From assembly GCA_002415785.1 (NCBI GenBank), contig DIAJ01000014.1, positions 1 to 64,000 on the forward strand: a DNA stretch of 64,000 nt. The letters are read 5' to 3'. The notes beneath the pieces are model-generated. The model worked only from the letters and a program-made list of their open reading frames with translations, ran no database searches and was not told the DNA's origin. Every line of letters starts with the position of its first letter. Positions within the stretch are counted from its first letter, which is position 1. Shown here piece by piece: positions 33,726-43,515 of the stretch. Source of the DNA: Flavobacteriales bacterium UBA5081 (lineage in GTDB: Bacteria; Bacteroidota; Bacteroidia; Flavobacteriales_E; Vicingaceae). The translations under genes and the position numbers were made by a program.

Positions 33726-34055
33726 ATGGATAAAAGAACTAAACATAAAAAAGCAAAGAAAATTGTAATTAGAGGCATCATTTTATTAATGCTTGGTGTC
33801 TTTGGTGTGAATGTGCAAGCTCAATCAGCTCGAAAAGCTGAGAAGGCAGTTGAACGCAGACAAGATAAGCTTGATAAACAAAAAGAAAATAAAAAGGAGC
33901 AGAGCAAAGATGAAATGGAGGAGTTGCGACAAAAGCACATTAAAATGCAGACCAAAGAAGTTCAGAAACGAATGAAAAAAAGCAGGAAAAAAGCCAAAAA
34001 ATACAATGAAAGAAAGAAGGGCTTTTTCTTGAAACGATGGTTTGGTCGAAAATAA
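33726..34055 (+). CDS. Small, highly basic exported protein
   Basis: I prefer the ATG at 33726 (109 residues) to a TTG 12 nt earlier. Residues 1-33 look like a signal peptide (GIILLMLGVFGVNVQAQ). The mature part is almost entirely charged and helical (repeats of KK, EE, RR; EKAVERRQDKLDKQKENKK), ending in FFLKRWFGRK. No family is recognised. The charge and helix pattern would suit binding to an acidic polymer or peptidoglycan in the periplasm, but this is a guess. It is divergent from the Rieske-like gene and upstream of the large TonB operon, with its own stop well before that promoter. Confidence 0.6.
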   Translation: MDKRTKHKKAKKIVIRGIILLMLGVFGVNVQAQSARKAEKAVERRQDKLDKQKENKKEQSKDEMEELRQKHIKMQTKEVQKRMKKSRKKAKKYNERKKGFFLKRWFGRK

Positions 34056-34106
34056 AATGCTTGAAACGAATAAATTAAAATAAATATTATAAAGGTGCTG
34101 TTAAGG

Positions 34107-34139
34107 TTTGTTATATTTTTTATTAATTGTATATCTTTA
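34107..34139 (+). promoter_or_regulatory. Promoter of the TonB receptor-PorV operon
   Basis: TTTG at 34107-34110, a 21-nt spacer and TATCTTTA at 34132-34139 match TTTG-N19-21-TAnnTTTG with one mismatch at the last base. The ATG is 46 nt downstream. Confidence 0.65.
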
Positions 34140-34185
34140 CGCTCCTGTAGTTTTTACAACGATACGATAACATAAAACATCAATT

Positions 34186-37100
34186 ATGCTTAGAAAGTTA
34201 CTGTTTACGCTAACATTAGCGTTAGGTTGTGTTATGACAATTTCTGCCCAAGTGGGGCAAGGTTCCATCATGGGAAAGGTGTTGGATGGCGAATCCGGTG
34301 AGCCTGTTCCATTTGCCAACGTTACTTTATTAGACGATGGAGAGCAAGTGTTAGGAACCACCACTGATTTTGATGGTAAATATACCTTGAAACCAATTCC
34401 TTCAGGAACTTATGATGTCCAAGTTTCTTATGTAGGTTATCAAACCAAAAGGGTGACAGGTGTTTCTGTTAGTTCAGATCAAATCACTAACCAAGACTTT
34501 AAGATTTCTCAAGGAGTGGATATTAAGACAGTAGAAATTATTGAATATACCAAGCCATTGTTTGAAAAGGATAATACGACTACCGGTGAAACGAAGACCA
34601 GAGAAGAGATTCAGCGAATGGCTGTACGTTCAGCAACTGATATTGCCAAAACTGCCGGTAATGGTGTGGTTTCTCGTGATGATGGTACAGGTGATATGAA
34701 CATGAGAGGTGGACGTTCAGGCAATAACGTAACTTTTATTGACGGGATTAAAGTAATTGGTTCTTCAAGTTTGCCTAAATCAGCAATTGAAGAGGTGTCA
34801 GTAAAAACAGGTGGACTTTCTGCTCAATATGGTGACGTTACCGGTGGTGTAACTACAATTACTACTCGTGGTGGATTTAAAGAGTACTTTGGTAGTGCTG
34901 AAATTTTAACTTCAGGTTTCAAAGCAGGTGAAGGAAATGTAGTTGGATTGGATAATTTTGGCTATAACTTGTTTGGGTTTAGCTTAGGTGGTCCAATTTT
35001 AACGAAAAAAGACGAAGATGGAAACGTTAAAGATTCTCCTTTGAGCTTTTTGCTTACAGGTGAATACAGAAATATTTTGAACCCCCGTCCTTCAGCTGTC
35101 CAATTGTACAAGCCAAGAGATGAGGTTGAAGCTGAAATACATAGGGATCCATTAATTACTGATGGGGCAAATCCGGGAGTATTTAAAAAAGCTGAATTTT
35201 TAAGAAGGGATGATTTTGAAGAAATTGACTACCAGAGAAATGTAGCAAGTGAAACATTTGTTGTAAATGGTAAGTTCGATATAAAAATTAATGACTTGAG
35301 TTTTATGTCGGTTGGTGGAACTTTTAATACCACCGAAGGGAATAGTGATGTTAGAAGTAATCAAGGTGCATTTCAGTTGTATAACTATATGAATAATCCT
35401 TATTCTAAGTCAACTGATTATCGTGCTTTTGCAAGATATACACAGCGTTTTGCCAATTCGGAGGATGAGGATGATAAATCTTTAGTAAAGAATGCCTATT
35501 TCTCTGTTCAAGCTGACTTCTCTAAGCGTTCTACTGAGCAAGGTGATGAGCGTTTCATGGATGAAGTATTTAAGTATGGATATGTAGGAAAGTTTGATGC
35601 GGTTACCGAACTTTCTTATGCCTTTGACAACAACAATGGCAAGGGAACTTATTTAGAGCGAGATGACCAATATTATATCGGATACTTTTTGACAGCATTT
35701 AATAGCCCTCAAGCTTATGAATATACTCCGGGTACATTAAATCCATTGTTGGCAAATTATACTTCTAGTTTTTACAAATATGAAGATCAGTTCCCTGCAT
35801 TTTATACGACCAGAGAAAATGTTGAAGGATTTGGTGGTTTAGTAAATGGTAGTTCAATTAATAATAATATTTATAATTTGTGGAGCCATCCGGGAACGGT
35901 TTTTAACCAATATGCAAAAACTGAGAGGGATCAATATCGTTTAAGTGGTAGAGGTTCTGCCGATATTGGTGATCATGCTATTATGGTCGGGTTCGAATAT
36001 GAGCAAAGAGTAGAAAGAAATTACAGCTTGAACCCACTCGGACTTTGGCAATTGGGTAGAGGTGCTGTAAACTCTCATATTGAGCAAATAGATTCTACAA
36101 ATTATACAATTGAGTACCGTCAATCATTGCCAACAATTACTTTCGAAAGAAATAATGCTGAAGGTGCTAGAAGAATGTTTGCTTATAATATGAGAAATGC
36201 CTTAGGCTTAGACCCAACCGGAACAGACTTTATTGATTTTGATTCTTACGACCCGGACTTATATAAAATAGAGTATTTTGAGGCAGAGCAGTTAATTAAT
36301 CCTTCTAACAATGTTAATTTAACATATAGAGGATATGACTACTTAGGTAACAAGTTAACAGGAACTCCATCATTGAATGACTTCTTTAATGAGTCAGTAA
36401 ATGTAGGCGGTAATGAATACAAAACTCGTCCGATTGCTGCTTACCAACCGATTTATATTGCCGGTTTTATTGAAGACAAATTTGCCTTTGATGATTTAAT
36501 CTTCCGTTTAGGGTTGCGTTTAGATCGCTTTGATGCTAACCAGCCTGTACTAAAAGACCAATTCTCTTTCTTGCCAACTCGTAATGCTGGATTCGCAAGA
36601 AGTGAAGGAGCTGAAATTCCTTCAAATATTGGCGATGATTACGTTGTTTATGTTGCTGATATTGAAAATCCTTCTGCTGAAAATATTACCGGTTATCGTG
36701 ATCCGGAAACAAACACTTTCTATAACGCCAGTGGTGCTGAATTAAATGACCCATCGGCCTTGCAAGCAGGAAGTTCAATTGCTCCATGGTTGCAAGATCC
36801 TACAAAAAGAAGCTTAACCCAAGATATGGATGAAAGTTCATTTGAAGATTATGAGCCGCAGTATACTTTAATGCCTCGTATTTCATTCTCTTTCCCGATT
36901 TCTGATGAAGCAACTTTTTATGCAAACTACGATATCTTAACTCAACGACCTACAGGAAATATTGCATTAGACCCAATTGATATTATCTATTTGCAAAACC
37001 ACAATAGAATCTTAACAAACCCTGAGTTAAAGCCAACAAAAACCATTAGTTATGAGTTAGGTTTTAAGCAAAAACTAACTAATTCTTCTGCACTTTCACT

Positions 37101-37953
37101 TTCCACTTTCTATAGAGAGCAGAGAGACGAAATACAAGTAGTAAGAAGAGTAGGAGCTTTCCCTGAAGATTATTTGACTTACAGTAACCAGGATTTTGGA
37201 ACAGTTAAAGGGTTTTCAGTGAACTATGATTTACGAAGAGTGAAGAATATCATGCTAAGAATCAACTATACCATTCAATTTGCTGAGGGTACAGGTTCAG
37301 GTTCTTTGAGCTCTTTAAATTTAGTAAATTCAGGACAGCCAAACCTGAGGACTATTTTTCCTTATAGCTTTGATCAGAGACACCAAATTACGGCAACTAT
37401 GGATTACCGCTATGGTAGAGGTAACCGTTACAATGGACCTAAAATTAATGGAAAAAATATCTTAGAGGATGCAGGTCTTAATATACAATTTATTGCCGGA
37501 TCAGGTACACCATACACTGCAAGACAAAGAGCAAACAATAGCGAAAACATAGGTGGTGGACAGTTCAGAGCTCCGGTAGTAGGTGATGTGAATGGGTCTC
37601 GATTACCATGGACAATGAGAATGAATGCACGTGTCGATAAAAACTTCATTTTGAAATGGGGTGATGATACAGAAGCAAATCAAGAAATGTGGAAAAATGG
37701 GAAGAAAACATCTGTTTTGAATGTATACTTACAAATATTGAATGTGCTTGATCGTCAAAATGTTCAGTCTGTTTATGCTTACACAGGAAACGCAGATGAT
37801 GATGGTTACTTAACGTCAGCCCAATTCCAAGATCAAATCAGACAACAAATTGATGAGGCTTCTTTCAGAGATCAATATTCAATAAGATTACAGAATATGT
37901 ATAACTACGAACTGCCTCGTAGAATCAGATTAGGTTTACAACTAAACTTTTAA
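34186..37953 (+). CDS. TonB-dependent receptor with carboxypeptidase-like N-domain
   Basis: This 1255-residue outer-membrane protein has a signal peptide (1-22, ending MTISAQ), a carboxypeptidase-regulatory-like domain (about 26-110, GSIMGKVLDGESGEPVPFANV) and a plug (about 130-240, NVTFIDGIKVIGSSSLPKSA and a GGLSAQYGDVTGGV segment). A very large barrel ends in LGLQLNF. It is longer than most siderophore receptors and resembles SusC-type or T9SS-associated receptors, but no susD gene follows. Instead the next genes, 24 and 55 nt apart, encode a 1432-residue exported protein and a PorV-like protein, so the three are one operon. Confidence 0.88.
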   Translation: MLRKLLFTLTLALGCVMTISAQVGQGSIMGKVLDGESGEPVPFANVTLLDDGEQVLGTTTDFDGKYTLKPIPSGTYDVQVSYVGYQTKRVTGVSVSSDQITNQDFKISQGVDIKTVEIIEYTKPLFEKDNTTTGETKTREEIQRMAVRSATDIAKTAGNGVVSRDDGTGDMNMRGGRSGNNVTFIDGIKVIGSSSLPKSAIEEVSVKTGGLSAQYGDVTGGVTTITTRGGFKEYFGSAEILTSGFKAGEGNVVGLDNFGYNLFGFSLGGPILTKKDEDGNVKDSPLSFLLTGEYRNILNPRPSAVQLYKPRDEVEAEIHRDPLITDGANPGVFKKAEFLRRDDFEEIDYQRNVASETFVVNGKFDIKINDLSFMSVGGTFNTTEGNSDVRSNQGAFQLYNYMNNPYSKSTDYRAFARYTQRFANSEDEDDKSLVKNAYFSVQADFSKRSTEQGDERFMDEVFKYGYVGKFDAVTELSYAFDNNNGKGTYLERDDQYYIGYFLTAFNSPQAYEYTPGTLNPLLANYTSSFYKYEDQFPAFYTTRENVEGFGGLVNGSSINNNIYNLWSHPGTVFNQYAKTERDQYRLSGRGSADIGDHAIMVGFEYEQRVERNYSLNPLGLWQLGRGAVNSHIEQIDSTNYTIEYRQSLPTITFERNNAEGARRMFAYNMRNALGLDPTGTDFIDFDSYDPDLYKIEYFEAEQLINPSNNVNLTYRGYDYLGNKLTGTPSLNDFFNESVNVGGNEYKTRPIAAYQPIYIAGFIEDKFAFDDLIFRLGLRLDRFDANQPVLKDQFSFLPTRNAGFARSEGAEIPSNIGDDYVVYVADIENPSAENITGYRDPETNTFYNASGAELNDPSALQAGSSIAPWLQDPTKRSLTQDMDESSFEDYEPQYTLMPRISFSFPISDEATFYANYDILTQRPTGNIALDPIDIIYLQNHNRILTNPELKPTKTISYELGFKQKLTNSSALSLSTFYREQRDEIQVVRRVGAFPEDYLTYSNQDFGTVKGFSVNYDLRRVKNIMLRINYTIQFAEGTGSGSLSSLNLVNSGQPNLRTIFPYSFDQRHQITATMDYRYGRGNRYNGPKINGKNILEDAGLNIQFIAGSGTPYTARQRANNSENIGGGQFRAPVVGDVNGSRLPWTMRMNARVDKNFILKWGDDTEANQEMWKNGKKTSVLNVYLQILNVLDRQNVQSVYAYTGNADDDGYLTSAQFQDQIRQQIDEASFRDQYSIRLQNMYNYELPRRIRLGLQLNF

Positions 37954-37977
37954 TTAAGGACAATAACATATCTAGAT

Positions 37978-40900
37978 ATGAAAATTAAAAGCAAATTATT
38001 ATTATCAGCATTTGTACTAAGTGGAATATTTCTTGTTTCTGCAAGAGGACCTGAGGCAAAGAAGGATCCTAAAAAGGAAACTGAAGTTAGACCCTCTTTA
38101 GCTGCAGGCTGCTCTCCGGCAATTAGAATAACTTACTTAGAATTTAATAATGTAAGAACAAGAATTGAAACCGGTGGTTTATGGTGGCAAGATAGAGCTA
38201 ATGGTAGAGCGGATTACGAAGTTCCTAAAGGTTCAAATTCTTATGCTTTATACGCAGGTGGACTTTGGCTAGCAGGAACGGATGTAAACGGTCAATTGAA
38301 AGCTGCTGTTAGTAAATTCGGACAAGGTGTAGATTATTGGGCAGGTCCATTAGATACAACTGGTACAGCAGAAATTGACGATGTTACTTGTAGTAGCTGG
38401 GATCGATTTTTTGAAATAAGTAAAGCTGAAGTTTTGGAGTTTGTTTTGTGGAATCAAGCAAAACAAGAAGGGACAGCAGCAGAAGATTTTCCCGATTATC
38501 AAGTTCCACAGTCGATTATTGAGTGGCCGGGTAATGGTGATCAAAGTAAAGAGCAAGCAAATAAGTTAGCTCCTTATGTTGATGTGGATAGAGATGGAAG
38601 ATATGATTATTTAAGTGGGGATTATCCATTTTACGATTTAGGTCCCGGTTTTAACACTTTTGTTGATCCAACATTGTTGACTGAAGCCGGTGCGGTAGAT
38701 TGTAGAGCACCAAGAATTGACAGAAGCGAAAGCTCAAAAAGACCGTTGTTTGGAGACAAAACTTACTGGTGGATTTTTAATGATAAAGGAAACTTACATA
38801 CAGAGTCTAATGCCCCTTCAATTGGGATGGAGATTCATGGTCAGGCATTTGCATTTGCTACGAATGATGAGGTGAACGACATGACTTTTTACAACTTTGA
38901 GTTAATTAACCGTTCGACTTTTACCTTGACAGATACTTATTTTGCTAGTTATGTAGACCCTGACTTAGGAGACCCTCAAGATGACTATGTTGGTTGTGAT
39001 GTGGAAAGAGGTTTTGGTTTTTGTTATAATGGAGATGATTTAGATGAAGATTTTCAAGGGCAGACAGGATATGGATCTACTCCGGCTGTAATTGGAATTG
39101 ATTTCTTTGAAGGACCTTATCAAGATGCAGATGGTATCGATAATGAAGTAGGTATCGGACCGGGAGAAGCCTTAAATGGGTTAGGATACGGTGATTCAAT
39201 TGTAGATAATGAGCGTTTTGGTATGAGAAGGTTCGTTTATTACAACATTGGCCCAGGTAATAATGGCGACCCACAATTAGCTATTCATTATTATAACTAT
39301 ATGAGAGGTATTTGGCAGAATGGACAACGTATGCGCCATGGTGGTGATGGATTTAATTCAAATGATGTGGAGGATATTCCTACAGCCTTTATGTTTCCGG
39401 GAACTTCAGATCCTCAACATTGGGGAACTACTGATGAGAATGGAGTAACTCAAGTTCCAGCGAATTCAAACTGGACAGAGAGTAGACCTGCACCCGGCGG
39501 TGGAACACCAAATCAACCAGGTGATCGCCGTTTCTTGCAATCTGCAGGGCCTTTTACCCTTGAGCCGGGTAATGTTAATGACATTACTGTTGGAGTTGTT
39601 TTTGCTCAAGCGGAATCAGGCGGTAGAGACGCTTCTTTTGCCAAGTCGATTACCGCTGATGATAGAGCGCAAGCATTGTTTGATAACTGTTTCCAAGTAT
39701 TGAACGGACCTGATGCTCCTGAATTAACTATTCAAGAACTAGATCAAGAGTTAATTTTTTATATTTCTAATCCTGAAATTTCAAATAATTATCGTGAGGA
39801 ATATGAAGAGGAAGATCCTAATATTATTACGCCTGATAATGTTTTAGCTGAAGGCATTACTTATGATAATAAATACAGATTTCAAGGGTATCAAGTATTT
39901 CAATTGAAATCTTCAGATGTAAATGTGAATCAGGTAGGAGATATTTCTTTAGCTAGACCTGTTTTTCAATGTGATATTAGTGATGGTGTTACTACAATAA
40001 CAAACTTCGAATTTGATGAAGGCTTGCAGGCTAGTAGACCTTCTGTAAAAGTAGTTGGCGAGAATGAAGGAATTTCTCATACTTTTAGAGTCACTCAAGA
40101 TCAATTTGCTCAAGGTAGCTCAGGATTAGTGAATTATAAGACTTATTATTATGTGGCAATTGCTTATGCTTACAATAATTATAAGCCTTATGCTCAAGAT
40201 CAAGCGCCGGATCCTGATAACGTATTAGCACCTGCTTATGATGGGCAAAAAACTCCTTACCTATCCAGTAGACAAGCTGCTGGTGGTGGTTCAATTCAAG
40301 CTGTACCGGCTATTCCTCATAGAGTAACTGCTGAGGAAAGAGGTACAGTAGTTAATTCTACTTACGGAGATTTAATTCAAATTACGCGTTTACAAGGACG
40401 TGGTAATGGGAACAATGCTCTTGAGTTGACGGATGAAACGGTTAATCGTTTAATGGAAGAGAAAACTTGGGAAGACTCAGCAGTTAATCCGGTAAGATTA
40501 GACTACAAATTAGGAAAAGGGCCTATTAATGTTAAAGTAGTTGATCCGTTAAATGTAGTAGATGGAAAATTCTATTTTAAGCTATTAGATAATGGTGAGA
40601 AAGTAGTTTCCAGACCTCAAGGGGTTAGAGATACATTTGCTATTGTAAGCGATACAGCCAAATGGATGATTTGGAAAGAAGGTACACAGGATACTATATA
40701 TTCTGAATATGCTATAAACACTAGAAATGAACAATTACTTTTCGATCCAAACTGGGGGCTTTCAGTTTTAGTTGAACAAGGAGAATTACCCGGAAGAAGA
40801 CCCTTAAGAGGAAACGGATCTTTGGGTGCGACAATTACCTATGATGACCCATCTCAACCATGGTTTGGAGGTATTAATGATGAGGATGGACTAAATCCTT

Positions 40901-42276
40901 ACAACTGGATAGCATCAGGTGAAAACTACAAAGGTCCAGATGATGCAACGGATACAGAAACGGATTACAATGATAGAAGATACAATACTATTTTCGTAGA
41001 TCCAAAAGAAGACTATGAAGGCTTATTGGGTGGAATTGTAGCTCCATATCAATTAGTACACTATCATGTAGATACTAAAACTCAACCAATTAATCGTTTG
41101 GGTTATGATCAAAATACGCAGCAATATTCAAGTTTGAATTATTTAAACTCAACACTTGTTGTTTTAACTAAAGATAAGTCTAAGTGGACCAGAAGTCCTG
41201 TTTTTGAAATGCAGGAGGATCCTATTAAATCTGCCAATGGGGATGATAAGTTTGACTTACGTTCAGCTCCATCAGTAGATAAGAATGGTGTCCCTTTTGA
41301 TACTACCGGCTTAAATATTACTGCAGATAGCCCTTATGATACTTTGAGAAAGTACGCTTCTTCAAACCCTGAGGATGCAAACTATACAGATCCATTTGGA
41401 ATGGGATGGTTCCCGGGTTATGCTATTAATATTGAAACCGGGGAGCGATTAAATATTGCTTTTGGTGAAGATTCTTGGCTAGGAGGTGAAAATGGAGACG
41501 ATATGATGTGGAATCCAACTGACAAAGAATTTAGCGGGGCTAATGCAGAGCTAGTTTGGGGAGGTAAACATCCGATTTACATTTTTAGAAAAACACTTTT
41601 AGATGTTGAAACTTCTAAAGAGTTAAGTTTTGTTTTCCAAGGAACAAATTATGGTGATGCTATGCCCGTATACGATGGGGCAAAAGCCATGATGAGAATG
41701 CTGAGAATTAGCTTGGGAACTACGGCTCTTTATCCTAATGTTTGGGATGCATGTAGTTGGGTGTTTATGCCAATGCTAAATCCGGGTCAAGAATTGTTGG
41801 CAACAGATGTTAGAATTAATCTGAATGTAACCCGTCCTTACAATTCAAAGAAGACAGAATTAGATGATGAGTCCTTAGAAAATGATGGTCGTCCGGTTTA
41901 TGCTTTCGAAACCAAGGGTGTAGCTGTTCAGAAAAATAGGACAGATGTATTAAGTGATGCATTAGATGAAATCAATGTTGTACCTAACCCTTATTATGCG
42001 GTTTCACAATATGAAGCTACTGCATTAGAGAACCTTGTTAAGATTACCAACTTGCCTGCTCAATGTAAGATTAGAATTTACAATATGTCAGGTACATTGA
42101 TTAGAGAATTTAACAAGTCAGATCCGGCTAACTTTCTTAATTGGGATTTAAGCAACCAAGTAGGAATTCCAATTTCGAGTGGAGTTTATATAATACACGT
42201 TGAAGTTCCCGGTGTTGGTGAAAAAATCTTGAAATGGTTTGGTGTAATGAGACCAGTTGATTTAAATAACTTCTAA
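37978..42276 (+). CDS. 1432-residue exported protein with a C-terminal sorting-like domain
   Basis: This protein has a signal peptide (about 1-23, ending FLVSARG). I recognise no enzyme domain. Its N-terminal region (YLEFNNVRTRIETGGLWWQD, then YALYAGGLWLAGTDVNGQ) and repeated Asp-rich stretches suggest a beta-rich surface protein. Residues about 1335-1432 form a domain of the T9SS/FlgD-like type: VVPNPYYAVSQYE, IRIYNMSGTLIREF, SGVYIIHVEV, ending GEKILKWFGVMRPVDLNNF. It follows the receptor by 24 nt and precedes the PorV-like gene, which argues that it is T9SS cargo carried by that PorV. A hairpin without a T run (42298-42315) follows. Confidence 0.75.
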   Translation: MKIKSKLLLSAFVLSGIFLVSARGPEAKKDPKKETEVRPSLAAGCSPAIRITYLEFNNVRTRIETGGLWWQDRANGRADYEVPKGSNSYALYAGGLWLAGTDVNGQLKAAVSKFGQGVDYWAGPLDTTGTAEIDDVTCSSWDRFFEISKAEVLEFVLWNQAKQEGTAAEDFPDYQVPQSIIEWPGNGDQSKEQANKLAPYVDVDRDGRYDYLSGDYPFYDLGPGFNTFVDPTLLTEAGAVDCRAPRIDRSESSKRPLFGDKTYWWIFNDKGNLHTESNAPSIGMEIHGQAFAFATNDEVNDMTFYNFELINRSTFTLTDTYFASYVDPDLGDPQDDYVGCDVERGFGFCYNGDDLDEDFQGQTGYGSTPAVIGIDFFEGPYQDADGIDNEVGIGPGEALNGLGYGDSIVDNERFGMRRFVYYNIGPGNNGDPQLAIHYYNYMRGIWQNGQRMRHGGDGFNSNDVEDIPTAFMFPGTSDPQHWGTTDENGVTQVPANSNWTESRPAPGGGTPNQPGDRRFLQSAGPFTLEPGNVNDITVGVVFAQAESGGRDASFAKSITADDRAQALFDNCFQVLNGPDAPELTIQELDQELIFYISNPEISNNYREEYEEEDPNIITPDNVLAEGITYDNKYRFQGYQVFQLKSSDVNVNQVGDISLARPVFQCDISDGVTTITNFEFDEGLQASRPSVKVVGENEGISHTFRVTQDQFAQGSSGLVNYKTYYYVAIAYAYNNYKPYAQDQAPDPDNVLAPAYDGQKTPYLSSRQAAGGGSIQAVPAIPHRVTAEERGTVVNSTYGDLIQITRLQGRGNGNNALELTDETVNRLMEEKTWEDSAVNPVRLDYKLGKGPINVKVVDPLNVVDGKFYFKLLDNGEKVVSRPQGVRDTFAIVSDTAKWMIWKEGTQDTIYSEYAINTRNEQLLFDPNWGLSVLVEQGELPGRRPLRGNGSLGATITYDDPSQPWFGGINDEDGLNPYNWIASGENYKGPDDATDTETDYNDRRYNTIFVDPKEDYEGLLGGIVAPYQLVHYHVDTKTQPINRLGYDQNTQQYSSLNYLNSTLVVLTKDKSKWTRSPVFEMQEDPIKSANGDDKFDLRSAPSVDKNGVPFDTTGLNITADSPYDTLRKYASSNPEDANYTDPFGMGWFPGYAINIETGERLNIAFGEDSWLGGENGDDMMWNPTDKEFSGANAELVWGGKHPIYIFRKTLLDVETSKELSFVFQGTNYGDAMPVYDGAKAMMRMLRISLGTTALYPNVWDACSWVFMPMLNPGQELLATDVRINLNVTRPYNSKKTELDDESLENDGRPVYAFETKGVAVQKNRTDVLSDALDEINVVPNPYYAVSQYEATALENLVKITNLPAQCKIRIYNMSGTLIREFNKSDPANFLNWDLSNQVGIPISSGVYIIHVEVPGVGEKILKWFGVMRPVDLNNF

Positions 42277-42297
42277 AACAATCGAAATTTTAGTTAT

Positions 42298-42315
42298 TGT
42301 GAGAGTTATCTCACA
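42298..42315 (+). other. Intercistronic hairpin
   Basis: TGTGAGA and TCTCACA flank a 4-nt loop in a perfect 7-bp stem between the 1432-residue gene and the porV-like gene. With no T run it is unlikely to be a full terminator; it may stabilise or process the operon mRNA. Confidence 0.5.
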
Positions 42316-42331
42316 CTAACCAAAGCACGAA

Positions 42332-43423
42332 ATGAAAACTAATATACACATGAGAAAGATACAATCACTTAGTTTAACCGCTCTCTTATTCCTTTCTACT
42401 GCTATTTTTGCAGGAAATGAGGATCGTGCAGGTGAAGCTGGTTCTTCGGAATTATTGATTAACCCATGGGGCAGAAGTTCCGGCTGGGGAGGAGCAAACA
42501 CTTCCGGAGCAACAGGTCTTGAGGCAATGAACTTAAATGTTGCCGGTCTTGCATATACTTCAGGAACTCAAGTAGGCTATACTAATACGAGTTGGTTAGG
42601 TGGAACTGATATTTCAATAAATACAGCCGGACTTGCAACTCGAATGGGAGAAAATGGGGGTGTTTTAGGTATTAGTGTAATGTCAATGACATTTGGTGAT
42701 ATTGATGTTACTACTGTCGACAACCCCGATGGTGGATTAGGTACTTTTAGTCCTAACTTCTTTAACATGGGCTTAGGTTATTCTAAAAAGTTCTCTAACA
42801 CAATTAGCGGTGGAGCTGTAGTTCGTTTAGTAAACCAATCCATTTCAAATGTAAGAGCAAATGGTGTAGCCATTGATGCTGGTGTTAATTATATTACCGG
42901 GGATAGAGATCAGTTAAAGTTTGGTATTACTCTAAGAAACATTGGACCAACAATGAAATATAGTGGTAACGGACTTTCAGAAAGATATGAAGATCCATCT
43001 ACTGAAAAAGAGTTAACCATTAGTCAGCGTTCTAATGATTTTGAACTGCCTTCATTGGTTAATATTGGTTTGACATACGATTTTTACTTAGGTTTAAGTG
43101 AAGATGCTATGCCGGATGAATTATCTGAACATAGACTTACTGTAGCCGGTAACTTTACTTCTAATTCTTTTACAAAGGATCAAATTCGATTAGGTGTAGA
43201 GTATGCCTTTAAAGAGATGTTTATGCTTCGTACAGGATACGTTTATGAATCAGATATAACTAACGATGAAGAAGCTCAAACTGCTTCTAATGGCTTGTCT
43301 GCGGGTGCTACTATTGAAGTACCTCTAGGAAAGTCAGGAAATACTTTAGGTATAGATTATTCATACAGAACAACTAGATATTTTGATGGTACAAACTCTA
43401 TTGGGGTAGTGCTAAATTTCTAA
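42332..43423 (+). CDS. PorV/PorQ-family outer-membrane protein
   Basis: This 363-residue protein has a signal peptide (about 1-27, ending STAIFAG); an ATG six codons later (42350) is equally possible. The mature start NEDRAGEAGSSELLINPWGRSSGWGGANTS resembles the conserved PorV N-terminus (small-residue rich, GATGLEAMNLNVAGLA). It continues as a FadL-like beta barrel ending in VVLNF. PorV carries T9SS cargo from the SprA translocon to the attachment machinery. This copy sits with one probable cargo gene and may be a dedicated PorV paralogue; the main porU-porV pair is not in the window. Confidence 0.82.
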   Translation: MKTNIHMRKIQSLSLTALLFLSTAIFAGNEDRAGEAGSSELLINPWGRSSGWGGANTSGATGLEAMNLNVAGLAYTSGTQVGYTNTSWLGGTDISINTAGLATRMGENGGVLGISVMSMTFGDIDVTTVDNPDGGLGTFSPNFFNMGLGYSKKFSNTISGGAVVRLVNQSISNVRANGVAIDAGVNYITGDRDQLKFGITLRNIGPTMKYSGNGLSERYEDPSTEKELTISQRSNDFELPSLVNIGLTYDFYLGLSEDAMPDELSEHRLTVAGNFTSNSFTKDQIRLGVEYAFKEMFMLRTGYVYESDITNDEEAQTASNGLSAGATIEVPLGKSGNTLGIDYSYRTTRYFDGTNSIGVVLNF

Positions 43424-43439
43424 AATTAAATTATTTATA

Positions 43440-43447
43440 TATCTTTG
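43440..43447 (+). promoter_or_regulatory. -7-like box directly before a terminator, upstream of greA
   Basis: TATCTTTG is an exact TAnnTTTG match, with TTTC 19 nt upstream (43417-43420). Its predicted start would lie at the base of the hairpin at 43451-43482. Confidence 0.4.
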
Positions 43448-43450
43448 TAA

Positions 43451-43482
43451 AAGAGAATCTCCATACGGAGGTTCTCTTTTTT
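43451..43482 (+). terminator. Intrinsic terminator after the porV-like gene
   Basis: A 12-bp stem (43451-43462 with 43467-43478, one G-U pair on the plus strand) has a 4-nt loop and is followed by T. It is 28 nt after the porV-like stop and 34 nt before greA. Confidence 0.88.
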
Positions 43483-43515
43483 AAGTTTAAGATTATACTA
43501 TTAAGAAGATAAATT

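Noticed and set aside
42298..42315. Hairpin between the 1432-residue gene and the porV-like gene as a terminator
   Set aside because: There is no T run on the plus strand and the next gene lacks a visible promoter, so it is more likely an internal operon hairpin.
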